In this document: positions 9,169 to 17,302 of the stretch, in pieces
Position numbering within the stretch: the first letter of the stretch is position 1
Layout: each line of letters opens with the position of its first letter
Source of the DNA: Chloroflexota bacterium
Lineage (GTDB): Bacteria; Chloroflexota; Anaerolineae; Aggregatilineales; Phototrophicaceae
Assembly: GCA_011523735.1 (NCBI GenBank)
Contig: WTGB01000048.1
Location: forward strand, 1-64,000
Direction of reading: 5' to 3'
DNA: 64,000 nucleotides
Program-made: the position numbers and the translations under genes
Notes under the pieces: model-generated
Databases searched by the model: none
Told to the model about the DNA's origin: nothing
Seen by the model: only the letters and a program-made list of their open reading frames with translations

Positions 9169-10133
9169 CGCGCCCCCGCCAGAAGCGCATCGACAACAAC
9201 CATATTGTTGACCGCGTCCGCTGGCGGAAAACGCGGCGCCCGCTCGTTGAGCAGCGCATCGGCGAAGTCCTCCGCCATCAGTTGGTAATGATCGATTGCC
9301 GGAATGATGTGTTCGGTATAGTCGTCGTCCTGCCAATGCTGAACGATGGTATCAGCGGTCTTATCCGGGACGAAACTTGTCGGCACCGTGATCATCCCGC
9401 TGCTGCCCTTCAGCGTGTACGAGTGCTGGCGATATGCGCGTAAGCCCGACTCGAAATGCCCGATCACGCCGGAAGGAAATTCCAGCGTGCCAGCCAGCGC
9501 TTCATCGACGCCGGTCGTCTTGCCGATGCCCGCGCTCGCCGTTACCCTCTCCGGTTCCTCGCCGGTCATGAAGCGCATCAGATTGACGCAGTAGCAGCCG
9601 ACATCCATCAGCGAGCCACCCGATAGCGATTTGCTCAAGCGGATGTTCGCCTCATCGCTGATCGGAAAGGTGAAGCTGCTGTTGATGAACTGTAACTCGC
9701 CGATGCCGCCGGCCGCGACGATCTCTTTGACCTTGGCATGCTGCGGATGGAAGCGGTACATGAAAGCCTCCGCCAGGAGAACGCCCTGCCGCGAAAACGC
9801 ATCAACGATGCTCTGCGCTTCAAAGGCATCGCGGGCGAAGGGCTTTTCACACAAGGTCGGGAGGCCTGCCTCCGCGCATTTGATGCTCCATTCGGCGTGC
9901 ATGCTATTGGGCAGCGGAAGATAGATCGCGTCGATACTATTGTCGGCGAGCAGGTTTTCGTAGCTGCCATATGCGCGCGGGATATGCTGTTCCTCGGCGA
10001 AGGCTTGCGCCCGTTCCAGGGAGCGACTGCCGACCGCCGCGACTAGTCCATTATGCGAAGCGTGAATTGCCGGGATAACGCGCCGCCCGATATTTGCCGT
10101 ACTCAATATGCCCCAGCGGACTTTGTCGCTCAT
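9165..10133 (-). CDS. Gfo/Idh/MocA family oxidoreductase
   Basis: A 322-residue NAD(P)-dependent dehydrogenase. The N-terminal Rossmann fold ([17 protein letters not shown]) is followed by the family EKP motif in [11 protein letters not shown], whose lysine is catalytic. The C-terminal alpha/beta domain has [16 protein letters not shown], typical of the group acting on sugars, inositols or dihydrodiols. AGGAG six bases before the start supports ATG 10133. The substrate is not determinable. Confidence 0.9.
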   Translation of the reverse strand: MSDKVRWGILSTANIGRRVIPAIHASHNGLVAAVGSRSLERAQAFAEEQHIPRAYGSYENLLADNSIDAIYLPLPNSMHAEWSIKCAEAGLPTLCEKPFARDAFEAQSIVDAFSRQGVLLAEAFMYRFHPQHAKVKEIVAAGGIGELQFINSSFTFPISDEANIRLSKSLSGGSLMDVGCYCVNLMRFMTGEEPERVTASAGIGKTTGVDEALAGTLEFPSGVIGHFESGLRAYRQHSYTLKGSSGMITVPTSFVPDKTADTIVQHWQDDDYTEHIIPAIDHYQLMAEDFADALLNERAPRFPPADAVNNMVVVDALLAGAR

Positions 10134-10157
10134 GAGATACTCCTTGCTCGCGTGATG

Positions 10158-10934
10158 CTAGAACCATTTCTGCACGATTCTAGCGAGTTCTCCCCGGTCT
10201 TTCAAAGCGGCTAAGGCGCGGTCCACCAGCTTCCGGGCATCCTCGCGGTCAATCCGCAGGGCGATGGCGTAAGGCTCGCGCGTGACAAATTGGCGGCTGT
10301 ATTCCCACTCAGCGCGTTCCTTAGCGTAAAGCCGCAGCGTAATGGCATCCACCAGCGCCGCATCCACTTGACCCAAACGCAGGGCGTCCAGCGCATGGGT
10401 CGGCAGCTCGTATGGCAGCCGGGCGATCGTATGCCCTTCCTCCTCCCAGGCGCGTATCCGGCTATCAGCGCCGCTGGCATACTCGTAGGCAAGCGCTGCG
10501 CCCGACAAGGCATTGACGTTGATAGGCTCCCCGTTCGCCGCTGTGACCAGAACCAAGCCATTATCGAAATAGGCCTGCGTAAAACGCACTTCGTTCCTCC
10601 GGGACTGGTCTACCCGCAGCGCCGCGATCAGCAGGTCAACTCCGCCGGTAATCAGCGCGTCATAAAGCCCGTAGTAACTGATGTTGACGAAACGGGCGGG
10701 CAAGCCGATCTCCGCCGCGATCGCTTCTCCCAGCTCAATATCCAGCCCCTCCAGCGCTCCAGCGTTATCAAAGGCAAATGGCGGAAAACTGGCATCGACG
10801 CCGATAACGATTCCGCCAGCGGGGAAGGCCAGGTCTCGGTTCGGCGGCTGATAATGACGCCATACCGCCGCGAGCGAAACCAATATTGCCGCTGCCATCA
10901 CCGCCCTCGAGAATTTTGAATCTTCTCGTTTCAT
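10158..10934 (-). CDS. Membrane-anchored family 3 solute-binding protein
   Basis: A 258-residue periplasmic binding protein of the amino-acid (SBP_bac_3) family. After a single N-terminal hydrophobic anchor the domain starts GIVIGVDASFPPFAFDNAGALEGLDIELGEAI and continues with LIAALRVDQSRRNEVRFTQAYF, both diagnostic. ATG 10934 is chosen because it overlaps the upstream stop as ATGA and has GGAGG seven bases ahead. There is no ABC permease or ATPase nearby, and the N-terminus shows no lipobox cysteine. It may be a sensor or a stand-alone binding protein. Confidence 0.85.
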   Translation of the reverse strand: MKREDSKFSRAVMAAAILVSLAAVWRHYQPPNRDLAFPAGGIVIGVDASFPPFAFDNAGALEGLDIELGEAIAAEIGLPARFVNISYYGLYDALITGGVDLLIAALRVDQSRRNEVRFTQAYFDNGLVLVTAANGEPINVNALSGAALAYEYASGADSRIRAWEEEGHTIARLPYELPTHALDALRLGQVDAALVDAITLRLYAKERAEWEYSRQFVTREPYAIALRIDREDARKLVDRALAALKDRGELARIVQKWF

Positions 10935-12118
10935 GGATCTGCCTCCGGCGGGGGCAGCCATAAGTTCGCGCTCCGCTCCCAGCCACGCGCATAATCTTGC
11001 AGAGCGTAATAGATCGGCTTCTTGACAAAGCCAGCGCTGATTAGCGTGTAGTTATCCGGATAGCTTCTCAGATCGGCGGGATAGCGCAAAGCCCAGATGC
11101 AGAGCTGCTCGACCCAGTCCCAATTTGCCTGGACATACTCAAAGGCTTCAATCGTATAAGCGCTGCGCTGAGAGGACCGCACAGCATGTATCCAGCGGGG
11201 ATGATCATTCCAGCCGCTTTCAGTGATGCTGACTGGTTTATGCCCGTCGCCATTTTCCAGCATGATCTCGCGCAGCAGTTCGGCGCGGCGGAAGTTGACT
11301 TTGTCGCTGGCTGGTTCAGCCGTTGCCGGCTCCCGCAAGCCATAGCTGTGAATCGCCAGCGCGTCAAAGTATTCGCTCGCGCCCGCGGCATACATATCGC
11401 GCAGAAAGTCCAAGTCGTTTAATCCCGCTTCGCTACCCCTCGGTTCAAGCGTCGGCGCCAAAGCACCCGCCAGCACGACCGCTTTTGGATTCGCCCCCTT
11501 GATTGCCGGATACGCCGCTTGCAGCAGCCGAACATAGCGGACGGGATCGACAGGCTGATAGCCCCACTCGAAGCTGAGATTAGGCTCGTTCCAGATGATG
11601 AGTTGCTCGACCGTCCCGGCATAGCGCGCCGCAAAAGCAGCCGCGTATTCCGCAAACTTGGGAAAAGCCGCTTCCGGCAGGGTGTTCAGTGTCTTGGTCT
11701 CCCCGGCATTCAGCCAGTCCGGTACCAAACCCAGCCGCGCGATGATGCGCAAGCCTTGACGTTTGGTGTGCCGCACGATGCGATCAAAGCGCCCCCAACT
11801 GAAATGACCCGCCCGCGTTTCCGCATAAGCCCAGGGAAAGAACTGCACGATGGTCGCCGCGCCTAGCTCCCGCACGAGTTCGAGCGAGCGCAGGATTTTC
11901 TTCTCTTCGACTTCATTCTCCAGCAGAGTGTGTACGCAGACATGCCCTTTCGCCGTTTTGACTACTTGCTGCTCGGCTGGCAGCAAGTCTCTCGGCGCTG
12001 GGCGCAAGTGTATAAGCAGCGCGAGAAAGACCATCAAGCCGATGATGACTACGATGCTGTCGCGCCGCTTTCGGGCGACAGTTTGCTTTGCAGGTGTTTT
12101 TCTACTTGTCAACGTCAT
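10931..12118 (-). CDS. Membrane-anchored clan GH-A glycoside hydrolase
   Basis: A 395-residue protein with a basic N-terminus, one transmembrane helix (about residues 22-40) and an extracellular TIM-barrel. The acid/base glutamate is seen in IIWNEPNLS (strand 4, NEP signature) and the nucleophile in SITESGWND (strand 7), the two hallmarks of clan GH-A, closest in layout to GH39/GH5-like enzymes. It is translationally coupled (ATGA) to the following solute-binding protein, so the two may recognise the same extracellular carbohydrate or glycoconjugate. Confidence 0.85.
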   Translation of the reverse strand: MTLTSRKTPAKQTVARKRRDSIVVIIGLMVFLALLIHLRPAPRDLLPAEQQVVKTAKGHVCVHTLLENEVEEKKILRSLELVRELGAATIVQFFPWAYAETRAGHFSWGRFDRIVRHTKRQGLRIIARLGLVPDWLNAGETKTLNTLPEAAFPKFAEYAAAFAARYAGTVEQLIIWNEPNLSFEWGYQPVDPVRYVRLLQAAYPAIKGANPKAVVLAGALAPTLEPRGSEAGLNDLDFLRDMYAAGASEYFDALAIHSYGLREPATAEPASDKVNFRRAELLREIMLENGDGHKPVSITESGWNDHPRWIHAVRSSQRSAYTIEAFEYVQANWDWVEQLCIWALRYPADLRSYPDNYTLISAGFVKKPIYYALQDYARGWERSANLWLPPPEADP

Positions 12119-12450
12119 CTCGGTGCAAGTGCTTCCATCTGCTTGGTTCGACAGCTCCTAAGGTTTACTTGTAGGGGCGACAGGCGGTCAGTGTCAGCGG
12201 CTGTTTCTGCGCGCCCCTAGCGTCGCTCGAAACCAGTCACTGGGCGGAATTCCAAATCACCACAAATGCCCTGACGTAACCTTGGTCACGACTTCGCTGC
12301 AACCGGATGGCACCGCTGCCCGGCGGCTGATATGACAAGGCTTTCTCTATCGCGTAAGAAAGTCGCATTTGGGCAACTCTATCACTATAGTGGTAAAAGA
12401 CGTTTTCCAGCAAGGTCAGCGGCCGGCGGAGAAACGAGGGAAGGGCAGGC
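12119..12450. other. Divergent intergenic region with hairpin and small palindrome
   Basis: This 332-base gap separates the divergent hydrolase and sulfotransferase-like genes. It contains a GTAGGGGCGA-type repeat with an inverted partner (12171-12219) and the perfect palindrome CACTATAGTG at 12383-12392, a possible operator. A minus-strand reading frame (12237 up to about 12473) stays open across it and reads plausibly near its end, but it has no ribosome binding site and would overlap the start of the neighbouring gene, so it is not called. Confidence 0.5.
12171..12219. repeat. Inverted repeat related to the GTAGGGGCGA family
   Basis: TAGGGGCG at 12172-12179 is exactly complementary to CGCCCCTA at 12212-12219, with a 32-base loop. 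The left arm with its flank (GTAGGGGCGAC) is the same as the opening of the palindromic repeats at 41112, 56140 and 56759. Confidence 0.5.
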
Positions 12451-13188
12451 GTGGCGCGGCGAATCATAGCCATGTGGTCAGGACCGCGGAACATCTCGAC
12501 GGCGCTGATGCGGTCCTGGGCGAGTCGCGTTGATACCTGCGTCATCGATGAGCCATTCTATGCCCACTATTTGCAGCAGACCGGCTATGATCATCCCGGG
12601 GCGGCGGAAATCATTGATCACTACGAGACCGATTGGCGCCGGGTCGTCGATCGTTTGTTGGCGAATGGCGTGGGCGAAGCTATCTTTTATCAGAAGCACA
12701 TGACCCAGCATATGCTTGAGCATATCGATCGCTCCTGGTTGTTGCAGGTATCAAATTGCTTTCTGATACGCGATCCTCATCGTATGTTAAAATCCTTTGC
12801 CAAGGTGATTCCTAATCCCCGCCTCGACCAGACTGGCTTGCCTCAGCAAGTTGAGCTTTTCAACTATGTGCGAACTGCCAGCGGGAAAGCGCCGCCGGTC
12901 ATCCGCGCGCGTGATGTCCTGCTCAATCCTGAAGCCTCCCTGCGCGGCCTGTGCGAGGCGCTGGACTTGGCTTTTGACCCGGCGATGTTACGTTGGCGGG
13001 CGGGCAGACATCCTAGCGATGGCATTTGGGCGAAGCACTGGTACGGCAGCGTGGAGCGTTCGACCGGCTTCGAGCCATATATGGAAGATGCTAGTCCGCT
13101 GCCGGCGCATCTGAAAGACATGCTGGACGAGTGCCAAGCTCTTTATGAGCAGATGGCGCCCTATTGCATCAGCGAGACGGCTCGATGA
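12451..13188 (+). CDS. Sulfotransferase-like P-loop protein
   Basis: A 245-residue protein starting with GTG after a GAGGGAAGGG purine run. The N-terminal IIAMWSGPRNISTALMRS has the position and shape of the sulfotransferase PAPS-binding loop, and FLIRDPHRMLKSF matches the 3'-phosphate-binding segment. Proteins of this subgroup are often labelled branched-chain-aminotransferase-like because in plants the same domain is fused to a class IV aminotransferase. Here the next gene is exactly such an aminotransferase homologue and overlaps by ATGA, implying coupled translation and a joint function. The sulfonate acceptor is unknown, and activity as a sulfotransferase is not proven by the sequence. 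Confidence 0.8.
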   Translation: MARRIIAMWSGPRNISTALMRSWASRVDTCVIDEPFYAHYLQQTGYDHPGAAEIIDHYETDWRRVVDRLLANGVGEAIFYQKHMTQHMLEHIDRSWLLQVSNCFLIRDPHRMLKSFAKVIPNPRLDQTGLPQQVELFNYVRTASGKAPPVIRARDVLLNPEASLRGLCEALDLAFDPAMLRWRAGRHPSDGIWAKHWYGSVERSTGFEPYMEDASPLPAHLKDMLDECQALYEQMAPYCISETAR

Positions 13189-14102
13189 AACAGAATTTCA
13201 ACCTCAAAAACAAGGATCTCCTGATCAATATCAACAGCGAGCTTTATCACCGCGATGTCGCCGGCATCAGTCCTTTTGATTCCGCCGTGCAAGGCGGCGA
13301 CGCGGTCTGGGAAGGACTTCGCTTGTACGAAGGGCGGATCTTCAAGCTCATCCCGCACCTCGATCGCCTGCGGGATTCCGCCAAAGCGATGGCTTTCGCC
13401 GAGATACCATCACATGAGGAGATCATCGCCGAAATCAGCAAGACACTGGCCGCCAATCAAATGACCGATGGCGTGCACATCCGTTTGACCTTGAGCCGCG
13501 GGGTCAAATATACTAGCGGCATGGATACCCGGCTAAATACTCAGGGTCCGACGCTGATCGTGCTGGCGGAGCACAAGCCGCCGGTCTACGACAAGCGCGG
13601 CATCAGGTTGATCACCTCCAGCGTGAGGCGCATTCCGCCGGATTGCGTCGATCAGAATATCCACTCCTGCAACTTGATCAATTCAATCCTCGCCAAGATT
13701 CAGGCGAATGCCGCCGGCGTTGACGATGCCTTGATGCTGGATTATCAAGGCTACGTAGCGGAGACCAACGCGACGCATGTCTTCATCGTTAAGGACGGCG
13801 TCGTGCTGACATCGGACACCGGCTCTTGCCCGGAAGGCATCACGCGGGGGACCGTGCTGGAAATCTGCCAGCGCGAAGCGATCCCGCATCAGGTGAAGAA
13901 CCTGTCTTTGACGGAAGTCTATCGCGCTGATGAGATGTTCTGTACCGGCACGATGGGCGAGCTGGCGCCGGTGATTGAGCTTGACGGCCGGCAGATAGGC
14001 AGCGGCGGTCCTGGCGACATGACGGGACGCTTGAGCGCATTTTTCCGGGAGCGCACGCGCAAAGAGGGCTATCAGGTGGTGGACTTCGCGTCCATCGGTT
14101 AA
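13185..14102 (+). CDS. Class IV aminotransferase homologue, PLP lysine replaced by His
   Basis: A 305-residue fold-type IV PLP protein related to branched-chain and D-amino-acid aminotransferases. Conserved features include GGDAVWEGLRLYEGRIF, the PLP-N1 glutamate in YVAETNATHVF (residue ~193) and the phosphate-binding EGITRGTVLEI. The usual catalytic lysine (D-I-K-S-L-N in D-alanine aminotransferase) aligns with His160 in QNIHSCNLINSILAK. The nearest lysine, Lys171, is eleven residues away. The start at 13185 is set by the ATGA overlap; an earlier in-frame codon would lie inside the preceding gene. It may be a non-transaminating PLP-fold enzyme or a binding subunit for its sulfotransferase-like partner. 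Confidence 0.88.
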   Translation: MKQNFNLKNKDLLININSELYHRDVAGISPFDSAVQGGDAVWEGLRLYEGRIFKLIPHLDRLRDSAKAMAFAEIPSHEEIIAEISKTLAANQMTDGVHIRLTLSRGVKYTSGMDTRLNTQGPTLIVLAEHKPPVYDKRGIRLITSSVRRIPPDCVDQNIHSCNLINSILAKIQANAAGVDDALMLDYQGYVAETNATHVFIVKDGVVLTSDTGSCPEGITRGTVLEICQREAIPHQVKNLSLTEVYRADEMFCTGTMGELAPVIELDGRQIGSGGPGDMTGRLSAFFRERTRKEGYQVVDFASIG

Positions 14103-14139
14103 CATTCATTGTGAGCTAATTGCGGAGGAGTGACTATCA

Positions 14140-16407
14140 ATGTCTGACTTTTCTTATGTGGGTATTCCAACGCCGATGATTGACGGTCCCGCCAAGGTCA
14201 CCGGCAACTTGAAATACACGGGCGATCTCAAGCTGGCGGGCATGTTGCATGCACGCTTTGTCTTGAGCACTTATGCCCACGCCAATATCAGCGGCATTGA
14301 CAGTGCCGCGGCGCTGGCGGTCCCCGGCGTCCAGCGGGTGCTGACGGCAGACGATTTGCCCGAGGTGGTTCCATCGTCCCGCGCCATGCTGATGCTCGCC
14401 CGCGACCGCGTCATATTCGTGGGCCAACCGATTGCCATGGTGCTGGCGGATAGTCCCGCAGCGGCCGCTGATGGCGCTGAGTTGGTCGAAGTCGATTATG
14501 AGCCGCTGGCAACGGTGACGTCGATGGATGCGGCGCTGGCGGAGGACGCGCCTGTGATCTGGCCCAACGGCATCCCGACTGGGGCGGAAGACGAAGCGGC
14601 GCACGGCGCGGATACCGGCGGCGAGTCCGAAGAAGATGAGGGCGAACCGTCCAATATCGCCGGCAAGTCCCACATGGCTAAAGGCGATGTGGCGGCAGCT
14701 TTCGCGGAAGCGGATGTGATTGTCGAACGCACGTTTGAGACGCCGATGGTGCATCAGAGTTCAATCGAGACGCAGGGCTGGGTGGTGCAGCCCAATCCTT
14801 TGAATGGGGGCGTCACTATGTGGGGCAGCCTGCAATCGCCGTTTGGCGCGCGTCTGGATGTCGCCAATATCCTTGGTGTGCCCGAGTCTGATGTGAATGT
14901 CTATGGCATGCCGGTGGGTGGCGGCTTCGGGGCGAAGTTCGGTTTGTACGAGCCTTTGATCGCGCTGGTCTCCGTCACTGTTGGCCGGCCTGTCAGCCTG
15001 ATATTGACACGCGGCGAAGAACTGCTGACCACCAATCCGGCGCCGGCGCTGCGCGTCCAAGCCAAGCTGGGCTTCAGGTCCGATGGCAGTCTGTTGGCGA
15101 TGCAATCGAATGTGCTGGCGGATACCGGCGTCTACCCCAGCGGTCTGGGCGGGTTCGCCGCTATGCAATTTGCCAGTTTTTATCGCTGTGATAATCTCCT
15201 GCTGGAATCTACCAATGTGATCACGAACAAGCAGTCAGTTGGCGCTTACCGGGCGCCGACATCGCCGACGGCCTTCATGGCGGTGGAGACGCTCTTTGAC
15301 GAAGCGGCGGCCGCGCTGGGCATCGACCCGGTGGAACTGCGCTTGAAGAATGCCGCGCGCGCGGGTGACCCGGCGCCGGGCGGCGGGGACTTCCCCGTCA
15401 TCGGCATGGTGGAGACGCTGGAAGCCGCTCGCGAGCATCCGCTTTGGCGCAACCGCGAAGAATCGCGGGCACAAGGGCACGGCGTCGGCATCGCGATTGG
15501 CGGCTGGATGGGCGGCTTGGAACCGGGCGCTTCGGTCTGCAAGTTGAACCGCGACGGCGTCCTGCAAGTTCAGATCGGCACGGCCGATCTGTCTGGCACG
15601 CCGACATCCTTTGCGCTGTTGGCGGCGGAAGCTTACGGCGTGGAACCGGAACGAGTGCGCTTCGTCTACAGCGATACCGACAGCGCGCCCTATGGCGGCG
15701 GCGTCGGCGGCAGCAAGACGATGTACACCCTGGGCGCGGCAGTGATTCGCGCGGCGGAAGAAGCGCGCCGGCAGACCCTGGCTATCGCGGCGGAAGAATT
15801 TGAAGTTTCGGCTGAGGATCTGGAGATTGTCGATGGCCGCGTGCAGGTGCGCGGCTTCCCCGATCGGTCGATCAGCCTGGGCGAACTCGCCGGCAAGGCG
15901 ATGACCTTCGATGGCAAATATGAGCCGGTCCACGGCAATGGCCGGCAGGCGATTACCGACCGCGCGCCGTCTTTCTGCGCCCAGATTGCCGAGGTCGAGG
16001 TGGATGAGGAGACCGGTGATGTCAACTTGCTCAATCTGGCGGTGGTGCAGGATGTGGGGCGGGCGATCAACCCGCTGGCGGTAGAAGGGCAGATGCAAGG
16101 CGGCGCCGTACAGGGCGTCGGCTGGGCGCTGCTGGAAGAGATGCGCTACGACGAGGACGGGCAGTTGCTCACTGGTTCGTGGATGGATTATGCCATGCCG
16201 GATGCGGTTCAAGCCGCGCCAATTGACACGCAGATTGTCGAAGTACCGTCCGTCAGCGGTCCCTATGGCGCCCGCGGCGTGGGCGAGCCGCCTGTGATAC
16301 CGACAGTGGCGGCGATTGCCAACGCGGTGGCTCATGCTACGGGCTTGCGGATGACGCAGACGCCGATGACTGCGCCACGGGTGCTGGAAGCGCTCCAAGC
16401 GCGTTAG
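14140..16407 (+). CDS. Molybdenum hydroxylase large subunit (xanthine dehydrogenase family), solitary
   Basis: A 755-residue molybdopterin-binding subunit. The N-terminal a/b hammerhead domain (about 18-135) precedes the Mo-binding domains, with GGGFGAKFGLYEPLIAL, the substrate loop GAYRAPTSPTAF and the probable catalytic Glu716 in GARGVGEPPV. The loop lacks AYRCSFR, so it is not a form I CO dehydrogenase. A Glu/Asp-rich insert at about 148-172 is unusual. The FAD and 2Fe-2S subunits that normally accompany it are absent on both sides. The ribosome binding site GGAGGAG is strong. It follows the aminotransferase-like gene by 37 bases and is probably co-transcribed. Confidence 0.9.
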   Translation: MSDFSYVGIPTPMIDGPAKVTGNLKYTGDLKLAGMLHARFVLSTYAHANISGIDSAAALAVPGVQRVLTADDLPEVVPSSRAMLMLARDRVIFVGQPIAMVLADSPAAAADGAELVEVDYEPLATVTSMDAALAEDAPVIWPNGIPTGAEDEAAHGADTGGESEEDEGEPSNIAGKSHMAKGDVAAAFAEADVIVERTFETPMVHQSSIETQGWVVQPNPLNGGVTMWGSLQSPFGARLDVANILGVPESDVNVYGMPVGGGFGAKFGLYEPLIALVSVTVGRPVSLILTRGEELLTTNPAPALRVQAKLGFRSDGSLLAMQSNVLADTGVYPSGLGGFAAMQFASFYRCDNLLLESTNVITNKQSVGAYRAPTSPTAFMAVETLFDEAAAALGIDPVELRLKNAARAGDPAPGGGDFPVIGMVETLEAAREHPLWRNREESRAQGHGVGIAIGGWMGGLEPGASVCKLNRDGVLQVQIGTADLSGTPTSFALLAAEAYGVEPERVRFVYSDTDSAPYGGGVGGSKTMYTLGAAVIRAAEEARRQTLAIAAEEFEVSAEDLEIVDGRVQVRGFPDRSISLGELAGKAMTFDGKYEPVHGNGRQAITDRAPSFCAQIAEVEVDEETGDVNLLNLAVVQDVGRAINPLAVEGQMQGGAVQGVGWALLEEMRYDEDGQLLTGSWMDYAMPDAVQAAPIDTQIVEVPSVSGPYGARGVGEPPVIPTVAAIANAVAHATGLRMTQTPMTAPRVLEALQAR

Positions 16408-16450
16408 CATCTTCGCGGCTCCGCAACCGCAAGAATTTCGAGTCTGTGAA

Positions 16451-16482
16451 CATCCCCTTGCTTGGCAGGGGGATGATCTTTT
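16451..16482 (+). terminator. Rho-independent terminator
   Basis: CATCCCCTT pairs with AGGGGGATG (nine pairs, one G-U) around a seven-base loop, followed by ATCTTTT. It lies 44 bases after the molybdenum hydroxylase gene, between convergent units. Confidence 0.7.
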
Positions 16483-16534
16483 CTGAGACTGAGCGCGGCA
16501 TCGCTTGCAAAGGTTTTGCTTGCGTTTGCCCGGA

Positions 16535-17302
16535 TCAGCGTCCGCCATCAATGGACAAGACCTGACCGGTAATCCAATTGGCATAGTCGGAGGCGAAGAA
16601 GAGGACGCCGTGAGCGATGTCTTCCGCTGTGCCGAGGCGCTTCAAGGCGAAGCGGTTAATCAGCGCGCGTTGACCCTCTTCGCCGTAGGACTCGAATTGG
16701 CGGATGGAATTAGGGTTGGAGAGGACGAAGCCGGGGGCGATGTTGTTGACCGTTATATTCCAAGCGCCAAGTTCATGGGCGAGCTGGCGGGTCAAGCCGA
16801 TTTGGGCGGCTTTGGCGGAGGCGTAGGCTTGTATGCCGGTGAGGCTGACACCGAGACCAGCGCCGCTTGAGATATTGATGATGCGGCCGTAGCGCTGCGC
16901 TTTCATGGAAGGCGCGACAGCTTGCGCGAAATAGAAGGCGCCGCGCGTATTCACGTCGAAGATGCTGTCCCAGTCTTCTTCGCTGATCTCTTCCAGGGGG
17001 CGGCCGACTTGGCCGAGCACGCCGCCGGCATTGTTGACGAGGATCTGCACGGTCTCGTCTTCCGCCAGAATCTCGTCGACGAAGCCGAAGACAGCGGCCC
17101 GGTCACGCACATCGACGACTTTGACCTGGCAGTTGCCGGCGAGTTCTTGGCAGATTTGGCGGGTTTCATCGAGCTCATCGGCGATCACATCACAAGCCCA
17201 GACGAAAGCGCCGCGGCCTGCGAATTCACGGGCGATGGCGCGGCCGAAGCCGTGCGCTGCGCCAGTGACGATGACGGTCATGCCTTCAAATTGGATGTTC
17301 AT
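16535..17302 (-). CDS. Short-chain dehydrogenase/reductase (SDR)
   Basis: A 255-residue classical SDR. Cofactor motif TGAAHGFGRAIA, NNAGG, and the catalytic Ser in INISSGAG with YASAK (Tyr-x3-Lys) are all in place, and the C-terminus ends in the usual ITGQVLSIDGG. It is the last gene of a three-gene overlapping unit with a ketopantoate-reductase-like protein (ATGA overlap) and a creatininase-family hydrolase. The substrate is unknown; context suggests oxidation of a hydroxyl intermediate in the same pathway. Confidence 0.92.
   Translation of the reverse strand: MNIQFEGMTVIVTGAAHGFGRAIAREFAGRGAFVWACDVIADELDETRQICQELAGNCQVKVVDVRDRAAVFGFVDEILAEDETVQILVNNAGGVLGQVGRPLEEISEEDWDSIFDVNTRGAFYFAQAVAPSMKAQRYGRIINISSGAGLGVSLTGIQAYASAKAAQIGLTRQLAHELGAWNITVNNIAPGFVLSNPNSIRQFESYGEEGQRALINRFALKRLGTAEDIAHGVLFFASDYANWITGQVLSIDGGR

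Noticed and set aside
12237-12545. Minus-strand frame across the 12.1-12.4 kb spacer
   Set aside because: It reads plausibly at its end but has no ribosome binding site and would overlap the start of the sulfotransferase-like gene; kept only as a note in the spacer entry.
14140-16407. Aerobic carbon monoxide dehydrogenase large subunit
   Set aside because: The AYRCSFR (form I) and AYRGAGR (form II) active-site loops are absent and the partner subunits are missing.
15235-16584. 449-residue open frame antisense to the molybdenum hydroxylase gene
   Set aside because: It lies opposite a clear coding frame, is rich in Arg and His as expected of a GC-skewed shadow, and has no ribosome binding site.
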